Source: Benincasa hispida
Taxonomy: Eukaryota; Streptophyta; Magnoliopsida; Cucurbitales; Cucurbitaceae
Direction: 5' to 3'
Assembly (NCBI RefSeq): GCF_009727055.1
Contig: NC_052350.1
Coordinates: 17,530,645 to 17,594,644 of the forward strand
Length of the DNA: 64,000 nucleotides
The notes below the pieces were generated by a model. It saw only the letters and a program-made list of their open reading frames with translations. It had not been told where the DNA came from and made no database searches. Of this stretch, positions 1-11,668 are shown one piece after another. The translations under genes were made by a program, and so were the position numbers. Numbering within the stretch: position 1 is the stretch's first letter; every line of letters begins with the position of its first letter.

Positions 1-266
1 TATTATGAATCTTGAGATTTACACCATATACAGTATGGCCAGTTGCTTGCCTCACATGTGATGATTTACCTATTGCACACACCATGATTTAAAGTTTGGA
101 GGAAAAAGAACCATGAAATTTTGTATTTATTTATTATTGAGGTTATGTATGTGCATTACATGAAAGCATGAAAATGGATATAGGATCTCATGCATTTGTA
201 TGTTCCATGAAAACTAAGAACCATGTTCATGACAATTACCCTTTGAGAAAAAAATGATATACATCT

Positions 267-510
267 AGAGGAATCCGAGATATTGTAGTCGAGGTTCGAC
301 CCCATAAAATTTGAAGCCAACATATGGTTAGTTGGGCTCGACCTCTAAAGAATGCCTGCATTATCTCTACGTTGGGAGAAGAATAGAGGAACCCCGAATA
401 TTGTAGGCAAGACTCGACTCCACTAACTTGGAGCCAACATACGATTGTTTGGGCTCAGTCTCTAGACAATGTCTATAATTCTATGTTGGGAGAGGAACAG
501 AGGAAGGATA
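267..510. repeat. Two-copy tandem repeat, unit about 116 bp
   Basis: Two adjacent diverged copies start at 267 and 385, and a third begins at 499 but stops matching after about a dozen bases. Each unit opens with AGAGGAA, then carries a TATTGTAG block, an ACTCGAC or GTTCGAC block, GCCAACATA and GTTGGGAGA, in the same order. Unit lengths are 118 and 114 bp. No coding frame spans it. It could be a short satellite-like array or a repeat inside an old LTR. Confidence 0.7.
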
Positions 511-1509
511 ATTGTCCATGTCAAGGCCTTTAAAGAGGAAATTAACTTTTGCTAGATGAAAGGAATAGGTCCAACTAGAAAAGCATGTACCATGGCACAT
601 GTGTTTGCATAACCTAACCTTGGTAGTGGGGTTACTTATTGAGTATTTTAAATACTCAATCTTTTCATGATTTTTTTTTTTCAAGTAAAAGCAAGGGCGA
701 TAATGGGAGATTTGCTAGCGGCCATGGGAGACTAGAAACTCACAAAAAAAATGTGTTTTTCGCTTTATGAATCTAGTGTTTTTTGTGTTTCTTCAACTTA
801 AAGTTTTGATGTGTAAATCTCTTTTAAGGCCACTTATGTTTTGTTAAGTGAGGGACTATATTTCAGATATTTTGGTGTTTTCTTTTATAAACGGGGATCC
901 CATTTGACTTTTTGGATTAAAGTAAGGTATTTCAAACTTTAGGTTCTGAAATGTGATTTAGAATGGTTGTTTTCCTACAGGCCTCCATAGCATGTGTGTA
1001 GTAAAGGCTCTGTTTACGTTCATACTTTTATAGGAAAAGTAGGGTCTTTACAAGTGGAGAATTTCCGGTGAGATGAATGAGTTTTGCAGTATACATGGCT
1101 TCCTACTCATTTTTGGGTGAAATTTTATTTTCTACCTGTTTAATTTTGAATAGGGTTCTTTACAAAAATTATAATGAACCCATTATGGAATATGAAAAAA
1201 TAAAATCCATGACTTAAATTTCTTAACATGTGGGAATGCTTGGCTAAAGTTAATATTTCTTTTGATAAAAAGAGAAAATTAGGACTTAAAACCATTAGTA
1301 GTATATTTGTTGAATATCCTTTGAACAACGCTACATATAGGTTTTTGTTCTAAATTCTAATGTTGCTGGCTATACAAGGAATATTATTATTTTAGTTTTT
1401 TTTAAAAATATTTTTCTTATGAAAAACAATTTGTGAAAATTCTAATAACAAAGAAATATCTCCTAATTCAAAGCAATTAGAATTAAGAAAGAGTAAAAGA
1501 AATAGAATC
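511..1509. other. Intergenic stretch, nothing recognised
   Basis: AT-rich sequence without a frame longer than about 65 codons, a recognised protein fragment or a clear repeat boundary. It borders the decayed copia element that becomes readable from about 1.5 kb, so part of it may be unrecognisable remains of that element. Confidence 0.4.
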
Positions 1510-3365
1510 AATAAAAAATTTTGGATGACTTTTACATATATTTAGTTGAAAATGGCCCCAAAATCAGTTGATTCACACTCTTGAAAAGATAGTGAGATGG
1601 AATCAATTTTGTCTAATCATACTTGGAACTTTTTTGAAACGTACTCTTGTTTAATTACCATTGCTTCTATTCTTAAATTAGAAATTCACCATATAGACAT
1701 TAAGACAAATTTCTTAAACAGTGAATTAAAAAAAGAGATTACACCGCCTAAGGGGTTTATAAAACCAAACTAGAAAATAAAATGTGTAAACTGGTTAAGT
1801 CCCTTTATGGTTTGAAACAGACCCCTAAACAATGACATGAAAAATTTGATAGTGTCATAATTTCTGCATGTGTTATCTTATGCTTGTATGTGGATAACAT
1901 CCTAATCTTTGGTACTAACATGAAAATTATTAATGAAATAAAAAAAATTATCAAATTATTTTGATATAAAAGATTTGCATACTGCTAATGTTATTTTAGG
2001 ATTAAATTGATTAAAATGGATAATGAATTTGTGTTGACTCAATCACATTGTGGAGAATATTTTTTGGAAAAATTTGGCTATTTTGATTTGAGTCCTATTT
2101 CTACTCCTTTGATCTAAATTTGAACTTAAAAAAGAATATAGGAGAACCAATTTCACATCATATGTATTCTCAAATAATTGATTCATTAATGTATCTTGCT
2201 AAGGCGTGACATTACAAATGATGTGAATCAATTAAGTAGATATACTTACAATTCAAATAGCTATCATTGATGTACAATTCAAATATTGTATAGATATCTT
2301 TAAGGGTACATCTAATCATGCTATTTGTTATAGTGGATTTCCTTCATTAATAGAAGGTTTCAATGATGCTAAATAGCTAAATTTGATGAAACTACAACTA
2401 GTGAGTATGTTCTGGTGGTGCTGTATCTTGAAAATCTAATGAACAAACATTAATTTCTAGATCCACTATGGAAGCTAAATTTATTGCCTTAGATGTAACT
2501 AGTAAGAAGATAGAATGGTCAAGATCTCTAATTGCTTATATTCCTATTTTCTTAAATGCTAATTGTGTTGTGCCTTTACACCGTGATAGTCAAGCTACTT
2601 TAGTTAGGGCTTGTAATAAAATATATAATGGAAAAAGTAGGCATATGAGAACTAGACATAATTCTATTAAGCACTTATTGGTATGATCTATCTTCATTTT
2701 GTCAAGTCTAAAGAGAACCTAGCGAATCTTTTCACTAAAGGCTTATCGCGTAAACAAATTTCTAAAAGAGGAATAGGACTAAAATCCATAATATAGTCAC
2801 CACAATGGACACCTAACCTCAAAGATTGGAGATCCCATGAAAGGGGTTAATGAGTAACAATGAAATTGGAGTGTGACTATGAGAGCACTAGTAAGTAAAA
2901 TAATTTTTATCCCATTCCTAAGGAGGTAAAGCTCATAATGTGAGGATTAGGAAAGTTAAGTTCTAAATGAAACCGAGGCATTCATTATATTGGGTGTTGG
3001 TCACAAACACCCCTTGGAGAAGCTATGTAGGTGTTGTAGTAAAATCGCTACAATAGGAAGTTGCACAACTCCTTTAAAACACTCATTAAAACAGGATATA
3101 TGTGCATGGCCATTTAAAGCGCAAAACCAAACAAGACTTCTAAATTGGCTTGTGTTATGTGTGGGGTAAGTGGAAGTTTGATTTGAAGATCTAGTTTAAG
3201 ACTATGTTCACTATGGCTACTCAAATGGATACTTATTTTCACCAAGTGGAGGTTCAAACTCGAAAAGCACCTACATTTATTGCATAGTAAAAATGCTCAC
3301 ATTTTCTTGTTTCCTTTCAAGGAAAAATTTGAGATATTTTGAAAATCATTAATTATGTGGGGGAT
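1510..3365 (+). pseudogene. Decayed Ty1/copia pol (reverse transcriptase and RNase H) with polypurine tract
   Basis: Read in all three forward frames, this stretch gives pieces of a copia polyprotein in order. The reverse-transcriptase segment KSLYGLKQTP lies near 1795-1830. The catalytic box follows near 1886, reading YVDN where YVDD is expected. An RNase H segment containing STMEAKFIAL begins near 2460 and runs to about 2690. Many stops and frameshifts separate the pieces and the catalytic aspartate is changed, so it is dead. A purine-rich tract (GTGGGGGAT, about 3357-3365) directly precedes the 3' LTR. Gag, protease and integrase are not recognisable, and the 5' LTR is absent or outside the window. 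Confidence 0.82.
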
Positions 3366-3865
3366 TGTTGGATAATTTAATTGATTTTTATATTTTATTG
3401 TATTTTATTTTTATTCAAATCATTTAATTGTGTGTTATTTAAAAAACTTTAAGGGGTGAGAAAAAATCGATTTCACATCCTTTTTAAGGAGTCTTTAACT
3501 TCACGTGGAGGTGGTTAGGGCTTTTTTATCGTCTTCCTCATTCTGTAAAAAGGTATAGCTTTTGAGAGACACTTACAAAATTACTCTAATTTCTATGTAC
3601 GATTTCAAAGGTTTGTTGGCTATGAATCCAAAGAAGTTCATAAGATCGCTTCGTTGCACACAAGCATTCTTGAAGGTGTTGTATCCTAAGAGTGGGTGCC
3701 AAATTACACAGTGCAAATGAGGGCACGTCTTCTCTAAAGACAACGTCAACGTGCCTCAACCCAAAAATTACAAGCTATTTTTTATTGAATATTTTGATGT
3801 TTAATTGTTTGGCTTTAGAATTCGTGTCTTTTTTATTCAATGTTTGACTGTAGAGATTTCCAACA
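3366..3865 (+). mobile_element. 3' LTR of the decayed copia element
   Basis: The block begins TGTTGGATAATTT right after the purine tract and ends in TTCCAACA, giving TG...CA ends with a short inverted terminus (TGTTGG/CCAACA) and 500 bp length. It carries no coding frame. Its partner is not in the window, so LTR age cannot be estimated. The end is inferred from the terminal CCAACA. Confidence 0.65.
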
Positions 3866-4772
3866 AGTATTACAAGAGTACTAAAAATTTTCGTCAATGT
3901 ATCACAACATGACTATTTTGTGGAAAGTTGTATTTTTGGGAATTTTGAAATTCTTTATAATTATTATTCGCTCTAATACCATAAGTTGGTTAATTTTCCC
4001 AACAACTTATTTATTTCTTCTAATTGTTTACATCTATAGATTACTATACCCAAAATTTGAGAGTATATGGGCAAAGGCTAGAGTTATTTAATCATGTTAC
4101 CCACCATTTAAGAAGCTAAGAAATCATGAAATTGATGATTTTTAGCTATGGGGCCTAAGAACTCCTTATACCAAATAAAAAGGAGAGTAAATTGATACGA
4201 CGAAAAGCACTAATTATAAAGGTGAAGCCACTTTATCGATACATATACAACCAACATTTTAGTTGAACATAATATGCTTGTTATAATGGGATTTCGAACA
4301 CACTTGATCTGATATTTTTTTCTTTTCGGAGAAATTAATCTAATGTTTATTAGATAATAATTTTTTTTGTTCAATGATCTAATGTAACAAAAAATATAAC
4401 AAGCTAATAAATATGGCATGCCAACATTCTACCAACGGTAACTGAAGCTATTTTTTAATTTATGAATTGAATAAATTTATCAGTTTAATATTTTGATGGA
4501 AGGTATAAGTTTAATTAGTTGAGTCATGCTTGAATTGACCATATAAATAATTTATTTAAAAAAATATATCTTAAACAATGAAAAATTGGACTTTTTGGCC
4601 ATTTTTTTTATCCTCAATTTTGAAATACAACATGGAAAAAAAAAAAAAAAAAAGATTGGTCAGTCATTAACACATATTTTGTATCAACTAAGTAGAGGAG
4701 GGAGTAGGGCAAAATTCCATGAAAGCTAAAACGACAGGAATCGTCCTTACCCGTTAGCCTTTATANAGCCTT

Positions 4773-4803
<31 letters not shown>

Positions 4804-6100
4804 TATACTTATTATTATATACAATGTTATATATAAATTTCGAATTTTATTGTTTAATGGTTAAAATAATGAATATTTTTGAATAAGCGTAAAAGAACTC
4901 AATATGTTTGAATTCTAAATTTAAATTATATATTGGAATAATTCTGTAGGTAATTATTTTCTTCTAATAGAAAAATTGAATAATTTTTCTTTAAATTCTA
5001 ATTGTCTATGTGGAAGTAATCATATGAAACAAATAACAAGAAATTTAACTATTTAATTACAACTTTTCCATAATAATGATTTAAATTAGTTGATCTCTTT
5101 TTTAAAATTGAAAGGGAAAAAATTTATCTACAAGAAATCTGATCCCCGCAAATTCTCTACAGAAATTTCTTACGAGGATGAAGAATGTAATGGAGAGGTG
5201 GGAGGGGACAAAAAATCCATTCTAGACTCGTTCTTATTCCTGTTGTGCAATTTTCTTGGAAAATTGTTAAAAATTAACCCTTTTTAAGTTTTATAGACAC
5301 TTATTGATAATTCTATTTAGATATAGCAATCAGTGTCTATCAACGTCTATATTGATAATTCTAAAATTTTGACATATTTTATAAATAATTCGATTTATTT
5401 TTCTATATTTAAAAACAACCCATTGATAAATCTATTTAGATGATTGGTAAATCAATTTGGAAATTTATGAAAATATAAATTGGGCCTAAGATTTACAAGA
5501 TAATATAAGATTGGAAAATATTGCCGAAGAAAATTTGAGAAGAGGTAAGAGCTGATATAAGATCTAGAAAGATCGCATAATATTTGAAAAAATTATGTGG
5601 ATCTCCTTATTCATTCCGAACAAAATAGCATCTAGATTTTATATATTTGTGGCTTTCTCAATGTAATCTCATACATGATTAACATCGAAATTCTATATAT
5701 TTTTCAAATTTTACTTTCTTCTTCTTCTTTTTCGTAAAATTTGATACTTTCCAAAATTTTAAAACGAAAACCATTTAGATAATTGTGAAACAAAAATTGG
5801 AGGAAAGATTTGAAAAATTATGTAAGATTTTATATAAATTTTGATAACGATGAGAGAAAATTTGAAAAGATAAAAGATTTAGTATAAGATTTTGTAAGAT
5901 TTGAAAAGATCTGGAAAGATTAAATAATATTTAAAAAAATTAATAAAAAAATATTAATTTTTAACTAAATATCGATCTCAATCGAAAAATATTAGTTTAA
6001 CGTGTTTTCAAAAAACGTACTAATAGTAAAAAGTGAAACTTAATAAAGGCTATTCCTGACCGTTTCTCAATTCTCTTCGATACTTTAAACTATTAACTCT
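3866..6100. other. AT-rich intergenic DNA with a TA microsatellite and a gap
   Basis: No gene is supported. A (TA)n run lies at about 4775-4803, just beyond the single N at 4766. Around 5290-5460 there are scattered TTGATAATTCTATTTAG and TCTATCAACGTCTAT blocks that resemble a decayed copy of the palindromic MITE seen at 28.2 kb. From 5480 to 5950 there is a loose repetition of AAGATTTGAAAAGAT-like words. The short frames are not gene-like in composition. Confidence 0.4.
4766..4766. other. Single-N assembly join flanked by a 10-bp duplication
   Basis: The base is N. The ten bases before it (AGCCTTTATA, 4756-4765) are repeated exactly after it (4767-4776), just before a TA microsatellite. This looks like two contig ends abutted without collapsing their overlap. 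Confidence 0.8.
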
Positions 6101-6134
6101 TCTTTCAGAAAGAGCCGGACCCAAATTCATTCTA

Positions 6135-6227
6135 TGGGCCTAATATTAACATATTGGGCTCAAAAATCAATTTTACTGTAGTTGAGCCCATTGGGTCAGT
6201 CAATCAATTTATTCATAAAAATGGGCC
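6135..6227. promoter_or_regulatory. Cluster of TGGGCC/TGGGCT (site II-type) motifs
   Basis: Four TGGGCY motifs sit within 93 bp: TGGGCC at 6135, TGGGCT at 6155, the reverse complement AGCCCA at 6185, and TGGGCC at 6222. Such motif clusters are known from plant promoters of growth, ribosomal and mitochondrial protein genes, where TCP-type factors bind. The following 150 bp is less AT-rich than its surroundings and includes a GACCGGCGGGGAACG segment, as a transcribed leader might. No downstream coding sequence is recognisable on either strand, so this may be an orphaned or captured promoter. Confidence 0.35.
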
Positions 6228-6399
6228 GTAGTTTAGGATAGCGAGCGATTACAGATTGGTCATATGAAAATGGCCCGTTTAAACGGCTAACTTCATCGTC
6301 CTTCACCTCTTCTATCTTATGCCAAAATGAAATTGAGACCGGCGGGGAACGCACTGAGTTGTTGAGTTTTGAAGTTTGAAGTAGTGAAGTCAATATCCA

Positions 6400-8224
6400 T
6401 AAGAGATAGAATTGTTAATTTGTGGTTAGAAAGTTTATATTTGGGTGAAGATTTGGGTTTTAACTTTTTGTTTTCCTTTAACTGCACATATAGTTTCTCA
6501 AATTTTTAATCTTAACCGTAACATTTTCACTGAAAGAGAATGACTCGCCATAGTACATTCTGTACAGAAGTTTCGGCTAGATTAGGCACAAAATCGTCTA
6601 TGTGGACCTATTTTTGTACTTGAGGAGACAATATATTCTTGTTCCATATTTAAAAGAATAAAGGCAAAATTATTATTTTTTTTCTTTTTTTTTTTAATTC
6701 TTACATCAATTTAAGTTTGAAAAGAACCAATTTTAAAATAAATCATATAGATATTCACATTTTTTTCATATAAATACTCTCACTTTTTTATTTTTCTTTT
6801 TAATTCTTTAACCAAAATAAAAACGAAAACTTTAAGTTAAAATACCAAATTTTAAAAAAAATTCTAAAATCAAAATCTCTACTTAAGTACTAATGTACAA
6901 CTTTATTAGAGAAATATTTAAGTCAAAAAAATCCTTGGATGTTTCCATTGTTGTTTTTATTCTTATTATAGTTCATGTAGCTTGTATAATTTTATTTATT
7001 ATTATCTTGTTGAGTTAAACAAACGTTAACACTTAACAAAAATGGAGAGTAAGGAGTACACAAGAACAGAGGTGAGAAAAAAAATAAAGAAAATAGAGAA
7101 GTAAAATCATATTAATGATTTCTCTACATTTAAGTTTTTTTTTTTTTTTTTTTAGTTTAAAGGTCTTTTTTACACTTTCAAAAGTTTAAAAATATTTTTA
7201 ACACAAAAGACTAACAATTTCTATTTAAAACTAACGGTACAATATTTTTAACTCGTTTTGAAAATTTAAGGATATTTTTTAATTTTTAAAAGTTCAAAAG
7301 TATTTTTTATCCAAAGTATAAAGTTTAGGGATATTTTGTATAGTTTAACAAAAAACAAAATTACAATATACTCCAAACACTTTGTCGGATTAAAAACTAA
7401 TTCAACTCAACCCGAGTCAAGGATCCAAACACCCCTAAATTTTTGTTTTTCTCGTCCAAATGTTTATGGAAACTATTAAAATGCTGTGGTGAAACAGTAA
7501 GTCAAATGTACTTTGATAATTTACTAATCTTGATTTTTCTCACTCTACTTTATTAGTAAGATCAGTGGTGATATTTCATTGATTTCCTGTCTTCAACTTG
7601 CCCAAATGTTAGTGCCTGTTCATGGTCGGTTACTGCTTATATTTGGAAGCTCGTCAAGTTATGTCAGTTCCGTTGAAAGGTTCTGGTACACATATTTTAC
7701 TATAATCCTGTTTATATCTATTGATCTTCTACACACTGTTTATTTCAGATGTAATTGTATGGCATTTCATTCATCTTCTACATTGTTTATTTTTCAGTTC
7801 AATTTTTATCTATATTAGACAAATCATCTTAACTTCTAGGTTACATCTGAATAGAGGAGGGGTGTATGAATCAACCAACACTACATTCACTAAAATCATT
7901 CCTCTATATTACTTACCGTTGAGTTCAATTTTTAGCTATATTAGAAACGGGATCTTTGACTTCTATGGGAACTTTGAGTATAGAAGAATATATGAATGAA
8001 CTGATACGACATCTTAATGAGAGGAATTAATAGGACATGCAAGTATAATTTGACTAAAAAGAATTTGTAGTTACTATCTATACTAACAAGTGCACATCCC
8101 TTTTTGATGGCTTAATTATAGAAACTCGAAAATTAAACATGGTTGACTTAAAGCAATAATTTCTTCTCTAAATCTATACTACAATATGGGAGTAGTTGGT
8201 TTTTAAGATAGGTTTTGGTTGATG
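6400..8224. other. AT-rich intergenic stretch
   Basis: Long A/T runs (for example around 7135-7155) and no supported gene. Near 7380-7440 the sequence passes AACTCAACCCGAGT and ends CCAAACACCCCTAAAT, which resembles one end of a hAT-type element, but I found no matching opposite end. Frames of 79 and 92 codons at 7579-7999 overlap each other and show no conserved motif. Confidence 0.4.
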
Positions 8225-8359
8225 TTATAAGGTAGTCTTATGAAATCGCAAACAAAAAAAACGAGAAAGCATAAACATTAAACATCGACACAGAGATTTA
8301 TGTGGTTCACTAACAGTGTATTAGTTATGTTCACAAGTAGAGATAATTAGAGATAATAT
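8225..8359 (+). mobile_element. Copia LTR remnant, part 1, split by a later insertion
   Basis: The core matches the LTRs of the 25.5-30.4 kb copia element in order: a block like ATCGACACAGAGATTTATGT, then GTGGTTCACTAAC, then GAGATAATATAG. It stops at a later solo LTR, and the rest of the same LTR type resumes at 10285. The left end is approximate. Confidence 0.65.
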
Positions 8360-10284
8360 AGAAGGAACGGTGAAGTTCCATTGCGGAAGCAGGAATCATT
8401 CCCAATTTTTATTTTCACAGAACAAAATTTTACAGAACATAATTATGCAAAGTTCAAAAACTTCACAACATGCTGAAAGAAGGGAAAAATAAATTAGGGT
8501 TATGGTTTCAAGAAACTTACCCTTGTAGATACCAAAACCTTTACGAAATCCCCTCTCCAAAAGGATCACGAACAATAAACCACGAACGGTAAAACCAAGG
8601 GGCACCACTATAAGAATTACCTTTGTATTCTCTTGGGATGAGAATTTCTCAGGAGGTGTGGGCTCTAAGATTTTTGGAAGAGAATGAGAGATTTTTAGAG
8701 GTAAAGATGTCTTAGAGAAAATTTATCATGAGTGATACTTTTCTGTATTCTCAATTGGGCAGAAGATTAAGGTCTCCTTGAACTACCCCACTCACCACGA
8801 TAAATCAAGAGAGAATTAAAGGGAGGGAAGTTATTTCCATCTCCTTAATTTTAAAATTTAAATTAAATTAAATTAACATATATATATATATAACTATATG
8901 TTATATCACATATGACACATAACCTATCAAATACAATATAACTTATAGTTTTAATTCTCTCGTTAATGCATGGTATTTAATATAAGTCTCATTTATATTA
9001 AATTTAATTATATAAATCCAGTACACATCATTAATATTTGAATCGTATTCAAATATTTATTTCATCTCAAATAAACTTTATATTATAATGTATCAAATAC
9101 ATTATATTAATTATATCACATATAATTAATTCTTTCAATTAATTTGAACAATTCAAATTAATCCAAAATCAATTCCCAATAATCCTTGTTGAGCTACAAA
9201 GGAGGCCTTATGAACCTATAGATTGAAGCTTCAATAGTATTTGAATAATTAATTAAAGTCCTATAATTAAATTATTCAACATCCATTAACGACCGGTCAC
9301 TTCACTAACGACCGATAACTGCACTTTTTGCACTACGGATATATTTCTATATCCATTGGATATAACCAGTCAATAATGCAATGACCCTTCACAAATTGGT
9401 CGTAAGTACAGTTGAGCCAAAATTACCGTTTTACCCCTGTAGTTACATCTAACTCCTTAAGTACCATTAATCCCTCTAATAAACAATAAGTCATAGTCCA
9501 ACTATGACCCAACCCCTCTCGGGCCAAGAGAGGATGTGGTGTCACATTGTTCAAGCCTCGAAATCAATCCTTAAGGGAGCAATTCATCTATTTACCCAGA
9601 CGTTAGCGAAATAGTGAATTGCGTCTTGTGTAGTTGTATTCCCAGCTCCCCAATCAAACAATCCCCAAAACGGTAGGCTTATTGAGTCGACGATTTGGCC
9701 ACTCTCACCCATACAAATCAAAGGATTGCCTTCATAGGCTCAGGAGTTCACAACTCACTCAGGATTCAGGTCATGTCACCTGTAGTCATCCTAGTGAAAT
9801 GTAAGTCGATATTATGAACGGTGTTATATAATGAGACTAATCATTTTGTGATCCGGTCTTATACAAACTTCTTTATATAGAATGTCTCTGCTCACATGTC
9901 TCTACATATCAGGATCAGATCATTTGTAGCACTTTACAACAATTCTAACATCTATAAAGCAGGTCGTATTTGTAGTGTTACCAGGATAAGGTACCCAACC
10001 TTATCCATCTACTACAGACCATTTAGGTTATCACTTAAACATGATCTACCTGTATATCTTTACATTTATGAAGCACAAACATGGATACGGCTACACGATA
10101 TGGATACGATTGGATACGACAATTCATCAATTTCTAATGACATTGGATGTTAGTTTATTGGTTCGTGGGTTAATGCTACTAAATGTATCATAAAATATCT
10201 CATAATTTATTAAATAAATAAAATGTTTGTACATTAAAATTACAAACTACAGGACCCACGAGATTTAGGGCATCAACCCCAACA
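8360..10284 (-). mobile_element. Solo LTR of a ~1.9 kb LTR family, with AATAT target duplication
   Basis: Read on the minus strand it begins TGTTGGGGTTGATGCCC and ends with a CCGTTCCTTCT-type terminus. The five bases AATAT precede it at 8355-8359 and follow it at 10285-10289. The same order of blocks (GATAAGGTTGG..., GTTGTGAACTCCTG, GGCCCGAGAGGGG, AGGCCTCCTTTG) recurs in the copies at 34.9, 37.4, 40.6 and 62.0 kb. No internal coding domain lies beside it, so it is a solo LTR left by recombination between the two ends of an element. A short GGATACG-rich patch at about 10080-10120 looks like a local duplication. Confidence 0.85.
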
Positions 10285-10440
10285 AATATACCATATAATA
10301 CATATTTTGAGACATTAATAGGGTTAAAAGGAGATCCAAAATCGTGAATAACTATAATCTACTTACAAAATCAGTGAGATCTCATGCTTGGTCATTCAGA
10401 ACACCAACTAACAAATTCAAAGACATTCTAACAAATAGTA
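10285..10440 (+). mobile_element. Copia LTR remnant, part 2
   Basis: This continues the LTR interrupted at 8359. It carries AATAACTATAATCTACTT, TGCTTGGTCATTCAGA and CCAACTAACAAATTCAA, which match the closing part of the copia LTRs at 25.7 and 30.4 kb. It ends near ATTCTAACA. The break point carries the AATAT duplication of the solo LTR, which shows the order of insertion. Confidence 0.65.
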
Positions 10441-10526
10441 ATTCTTTTGTGCAATTCTAAAAATTTTGAATTAGTTCCCAATCAACAATACTACACAAAT
10501 ATATGTAGTAAGAATTGCAAAGTAGG

Positions 10527-10579
10527 TTTTTTTTTTTTTTTCTTTTTTTGCTTTGTTTTTTTTTTTTTTTTTTTTTTTT
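10527..10579. repeat. Interrupted poly-T tract
   Basis: About fifty bases are almost entirely T with a few C and G. It is a low-complexity tract in the short spacer between the split copia LTR and the next copia element. Spurious reading frames of poly-phenylalanine arise from it. Confidence 0.9.
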
Positions 10580-10651
10580 GGTTTTTTTGGTTGCTCAACA
10601 GTCAAATGCATTCAAAATTTGGCTACTAGATAAGGAAGCATCTATGATTTT

Positions 10652-10858
10652 TGTTAAAAATAAAGAATAGGGAAGAGAAGAACAAGGTTACGTGAAAACC
10701 CTAGTACAGGGAGAAAAACCACGATATAAAAACTTTCCTTATTCTTTTAAATCTGATACACTAAATACATAGGGACACACTGTATAAATAGACAGTAGGA
10801 AACCCTAGGGGTCTTATACAATTACATAAATGCCCCTAGGTTAATAGCCCTATTTTCA
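10652..10858 (-). repeat. 3' LTR of the 10.65-16.42 kb copia element
   Basis: On the plus strand it begins TGTTAAAAATAAAG and ends CCCTATTTTCA. It is 207 bp with TG...CA ends and matches 16212-16421. The purine tract (minus-strand CTTGAGGGGGAGT, about 10861-10873) abuts its inner edge, which identifies it as the 3' LTR. Confidence 0.93.
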
Positions 10859-10925
10859 ATACTCCCCCTCAAGTTGGAGCATAGATATTGACAAGGCCCA
10901 ACTTGCTTACACAATAATTAAAATT

Positions 10926-11294
10926 TTATCTCAGTAACCCTTTTGTAAGTACATCAGCAACTTGTTGGTTTGAAGGAATATAAGGGATGCATATGTTTCC
11001 ACTGTCCAACCTCTCCTTAATGTAGTGTTTGTCTATCTCTACGTGTTTAGTTCTGTCATGTTGAACTGGGTTGTTTGCAATACTGATGGCAGCTTTATTA
11101 TCACAAAACAATTTCATTGGAAGCTCATTATCTTTCTGGAGATCTGATAATACTTTCTTCAACCAGATTTCTTCACAAATCCCTAGACTCATGGCTCGAT
11201 ACTCAGCCTCAGCACTACTTCTAGCAACAACTCCTAGTTTTTTACTTCTCCAGGTGACTAGATTTCCCCAGACAAACGTACAATACCCAAACAT
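10926..11294 (-). pseudogene. Copia RNase H fragment
   Basis: A 122-residue frame reads as the end of a copia polyprotein. It contains the SSAEAEYRAM motif around residues 26-35, then LFCDNKAAISIA with a catalytic-type aspartate, and HVEIDKHYIKE. The frame ends with the normal VLTKGL-type terminus and a stop about 50 bp before the purine tract. Upstream (11295-11670) the protein continues only through frameshifts. RNase H would remove RNA from the RNA:DNA hybrid during reverse transcription. Confidence 0.88.
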
Positions 11295-11668
11295 AGGGTT
11301 TTTTTATCAACAACAGACCTTGCCCAGTCAGAATCAGTATAAGATTCAACAGATCATTTATTGGTTTTCTAGAACATTAGGCCTTTACCAGGAGTTCTTT
11401 TTAGATACCGAAGAATACGTTCAACTGCTATCATATGATCCTCACAAGGAGCTTGCATAAACTGACTCACAGCACTTACTGCATAAGAAATATCTGGTCT
11501 TGTGTGAGACAAGTATATCAACTTCCCAACTAATTACTAATACCTCTCTTTATTAACAGTAATTCTATCATTCTTATCACCGAGTTTCGCATTGTATTCT
11601 ACTGGTGTGTCAACAGGTTTACATCTAGTCATACCTGTTTCTTTTAGCAAATCCAGAGTATATTTTCG

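Noticed and set aside
6196..6393. 65-codon minus-strand frame next to the TGGGCY cluster
   Set aside because: It lacks an ATG start and any known domain, and it lies across the putative promoter itself.
7380..7440. Possible hAT terminus (reverse complement TAGGGGTGTTTGG)
   Set aside because: No matching opposite end or 8-bp duplication was found within several kilobases upstream.
7579..7999. Two overlapping plus-strand frames of 79 and 92 codons
   Set aside because: They overlap in different frames, are rich in codons expected from T-rich sequence and have no motif.
10447..10629. Poly-phenylalanine frame
   Set aside because: It is only the translation of the poly-T tract.
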